From an uncultured Oscillospiraceae bacterium (lineage in GTDB: Bacteria; Bacillota; Clostridia; Oscillospirales; Oscillospiraceae): a stretch of DNA of 13,636 bases. Below the pieces are notes generated by a model that saw nothing but the letters and a program-made list of their open reading frames with translations, was not told the DNA's origin and ran no database searches. Of this stretch, positions 12,785 through 13,636 are shown one piece after another (positions within the stretch are counted from its first letter, which is position 1; each line of letters starts with the position of its first letter). Location of the stretch: positions 1-13,636 of the forward strand of contig CALWWS010000199.1 in NCBI GenBank assembly GCA_944385305.1, read 5' to 3'. The translations under genes and the position numbers were made by a program.

Positions 12785-13636
12785 ATGGCGGCGGTTATCT
12801 GTATCGTTCTGGGCTGTCTGTGCCTCTGGCTGGGGCTGCAGGTGTACACCGCCCGGCGGGGACTGCGGGGGGCAGCCCGGCAGCTGCGGGAGCTGGAGGA
12901 GACCGGCTCCCGGGTCCGGCTGCGGCTGGACGCCCCCAGCGCCCCGGCGGAGGAGCTGCTGGACGCCATCAATGCCCTGCTGGACCTGCGCCAGCAGGAG
13001 CAGGCCGCCTACCGCGCCCGGGAGCGGGATCTGCGCCGGCAGATCTCCAACGTCTCCCACGACCTGCGCACCCCCCTCACCTCTATTCTGGGCTACCTCC
13101 AGCTGCTGGAGGGGGAGGGGCTGAGCGAGGCCGAGCGGCGGGAGTACCTGGAGATTGTCCGCCGCCGGGCGAAAGCTCTCCAGAGCCTGATCACCGGCTT
13201 TTACGACCTGTCCCGGCTGGAGGGAGGCGAGTATCCCCTGAACATCCAGGGGGTGGATCTCCGTGCCAGTCTGTCCGGCCTGCTGGCCGCCTTCTACGAC
13301 GAGTTTACCGGCCGGGGCTTTGAGATGGAGGTGGATCTGCAGGAGGGCCTGCCCCCTGTATCCGCCGACCCGGGGGCGGCGCTGCGGATCTTCACCAACC
13401 TCATCCGCAACGCCCTGGAGCACGGCTGTGAGCGGATGCAGGTGCGGCTGTTTGAGGAGGAGGGCCGGGTGGTCAGCCTCTTTGCCAACCGCACCGGGGA
13501 GCTGAGGCAGGAGGATATGCCCCACATCTTCGACCGCTTCTTTACCCGGGACAAGATGCGCACCGGCAGCAACACCGGCCTGGGCCTTGCCATCGTCCAC
13601 GCCCTGGCCGGGCAGATGGGGTGCACCCTCTCCGCC
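12785..13636 (+). CDS. Sensor histidine kinase, 3' end beyond window
   Basis: 284 residues are visible, without a stop. One membrane helix at the extreme N terminus (about 3-20) is followed at once by a charged HAMP-like/coiled stretch; there is no extracellular sensor domain. The dimerisation/phosphoacceptor motif VSHDLRTPLTSILGY (90-104) contains His92. The ATPase part shows the N-box FTNLIRNALEHG (203-214), an F-box FDRFF (249-253) and the G2 box TGLGLAI (264-270). The usual DxGxG of the G1 box is replaced by ANRTGEL (234-240), a form seen in related peptide-resistance kinases. GAGGAGG (12771-12777) is 7 nt before the ATG. The position at the end of an ATPase-permease-permease operon matches C. 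difficile CprABCK. Sensing presumably depends on the membrane segment or on the transporter, which is inference. Confidence 0.92.
   Translation, partial: MAAVICIVLGCLCLWLGLQVYTARRGLRGAARQLRELEETGSRVRLRLDAPSAPAEELLDAINALLDLRQQEQAAYRARERDLRRQISNVSHDLRTPLTSILGYLQLLEGEGLSEAERREYLEIVRRRAKALQSLITGFYDLSRLEGGEYPLNIQGVDLRASLSGLLAAFYDEFTGRGFEMEVDLQEGLPPVSADPGAALRIFTNLIRNALEHGCERMQVRLFEEEGRVVSLFANRTGELRQEDMPHIFDRFFTRDKMRTGSNTGLGLAIVHALAGQMGCTLSA

Noticed and set aside
11102..13600. An 832-codon open frame on the minus strand opposite the permeases and kinase
   Set aside because: It is the antisense of three recognisable genes, rich in Gln/His/Gly/Pro, with no domain pattern; it is a shadow of GC-rich codon use.
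1..13636. CRISPR arrays, tRNA/rRNA genes, insertion sequences, attachment sites
   Set aside because: No regularly spaced repeats, no cloverleaf or rRNA-like segments, no transposase or integrase coding and no flanking duplications were seen on either strand.

Overview
The window is GC-rich bacterial DNA (very high G/C at third codon positions) with a gene content and order typical of Firmicutes. The clearest signs are a T-box leader on pheST, an nnr–YdcC/GerS-like lipoprotein–alr–mazF string, mrnC with rqcH, and a LanFEG/CprABC-type ABC transporter with its own two-component system. The combination of GC richness and Clostridia-type families suggests a gut clostridium of the Oscillospiraceae (Flavonifractor/Lawsonibacter/Pseudoflavonifractor-like). 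That placement is an inference from style and content, not a proven identification.

Layout. (1) Positions 1-1549, minus strand: the phenylalanyl-tRNA synthetase operon pheS-pheT (pheT cut by the window edge), preceded by a complete T-box riboswitch with intrinsic terminator and a good sigma-A promoter. (2) Positions 1539-6160, plus strand: a near-consensus promoter whose -35 box touches that of pheST drives nnr (NAD(P)HX repair), a LolA-fold-type lipoprotein, alr (alanine racemase), then mazF without an adjacent antitoxin gene and a secreted protein of unknown function, closed by a strong terminator. A 20-bp stem-loop sits directly upstream of mazF. (3) Positions 6225-7351: an unrecognised protein and an orphan ECF-type S component. 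(4) Positions 7360-10244: a promoter, then mrnC, rqcH and an OmpR-family response regulator, packed with overlapping or 1-nt junctions. (5) Positions 10276-13636: a promoter with an 11-bp-period direct repeat, an ABC ATPase, two paralogous permeases and a single-TM histidine kinase (cut at the window end).

How it works together. Blocks 1-3 are mostly housekeeping: aminoacylation regulated by uncharged tRNA-Phe, metabolite repair, D-alanine supply for the wall, and mRNA interference. Block 4 joins 23S rRNA maturation (Mini-III) with ribosome-associated quality control (RqcH), and unusually carries the response regulator in the same unit. Block 5 looks like an antimicrobial-peptide sensing and detoxification module in which the kinase at the 3' end and the regulator at the 5' side flank the transporter.

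No mobile element, CRISPR array, rRNA or tRNA gene was seen. The items most worth a second look are the structured mazF leader with a UACAU motif, the antitoxin-less mazF context, the coupling of rqcH to a response regulator, the Asp97-to-Glu change in RqcH, and the direct repeat in front of the transporter operon.
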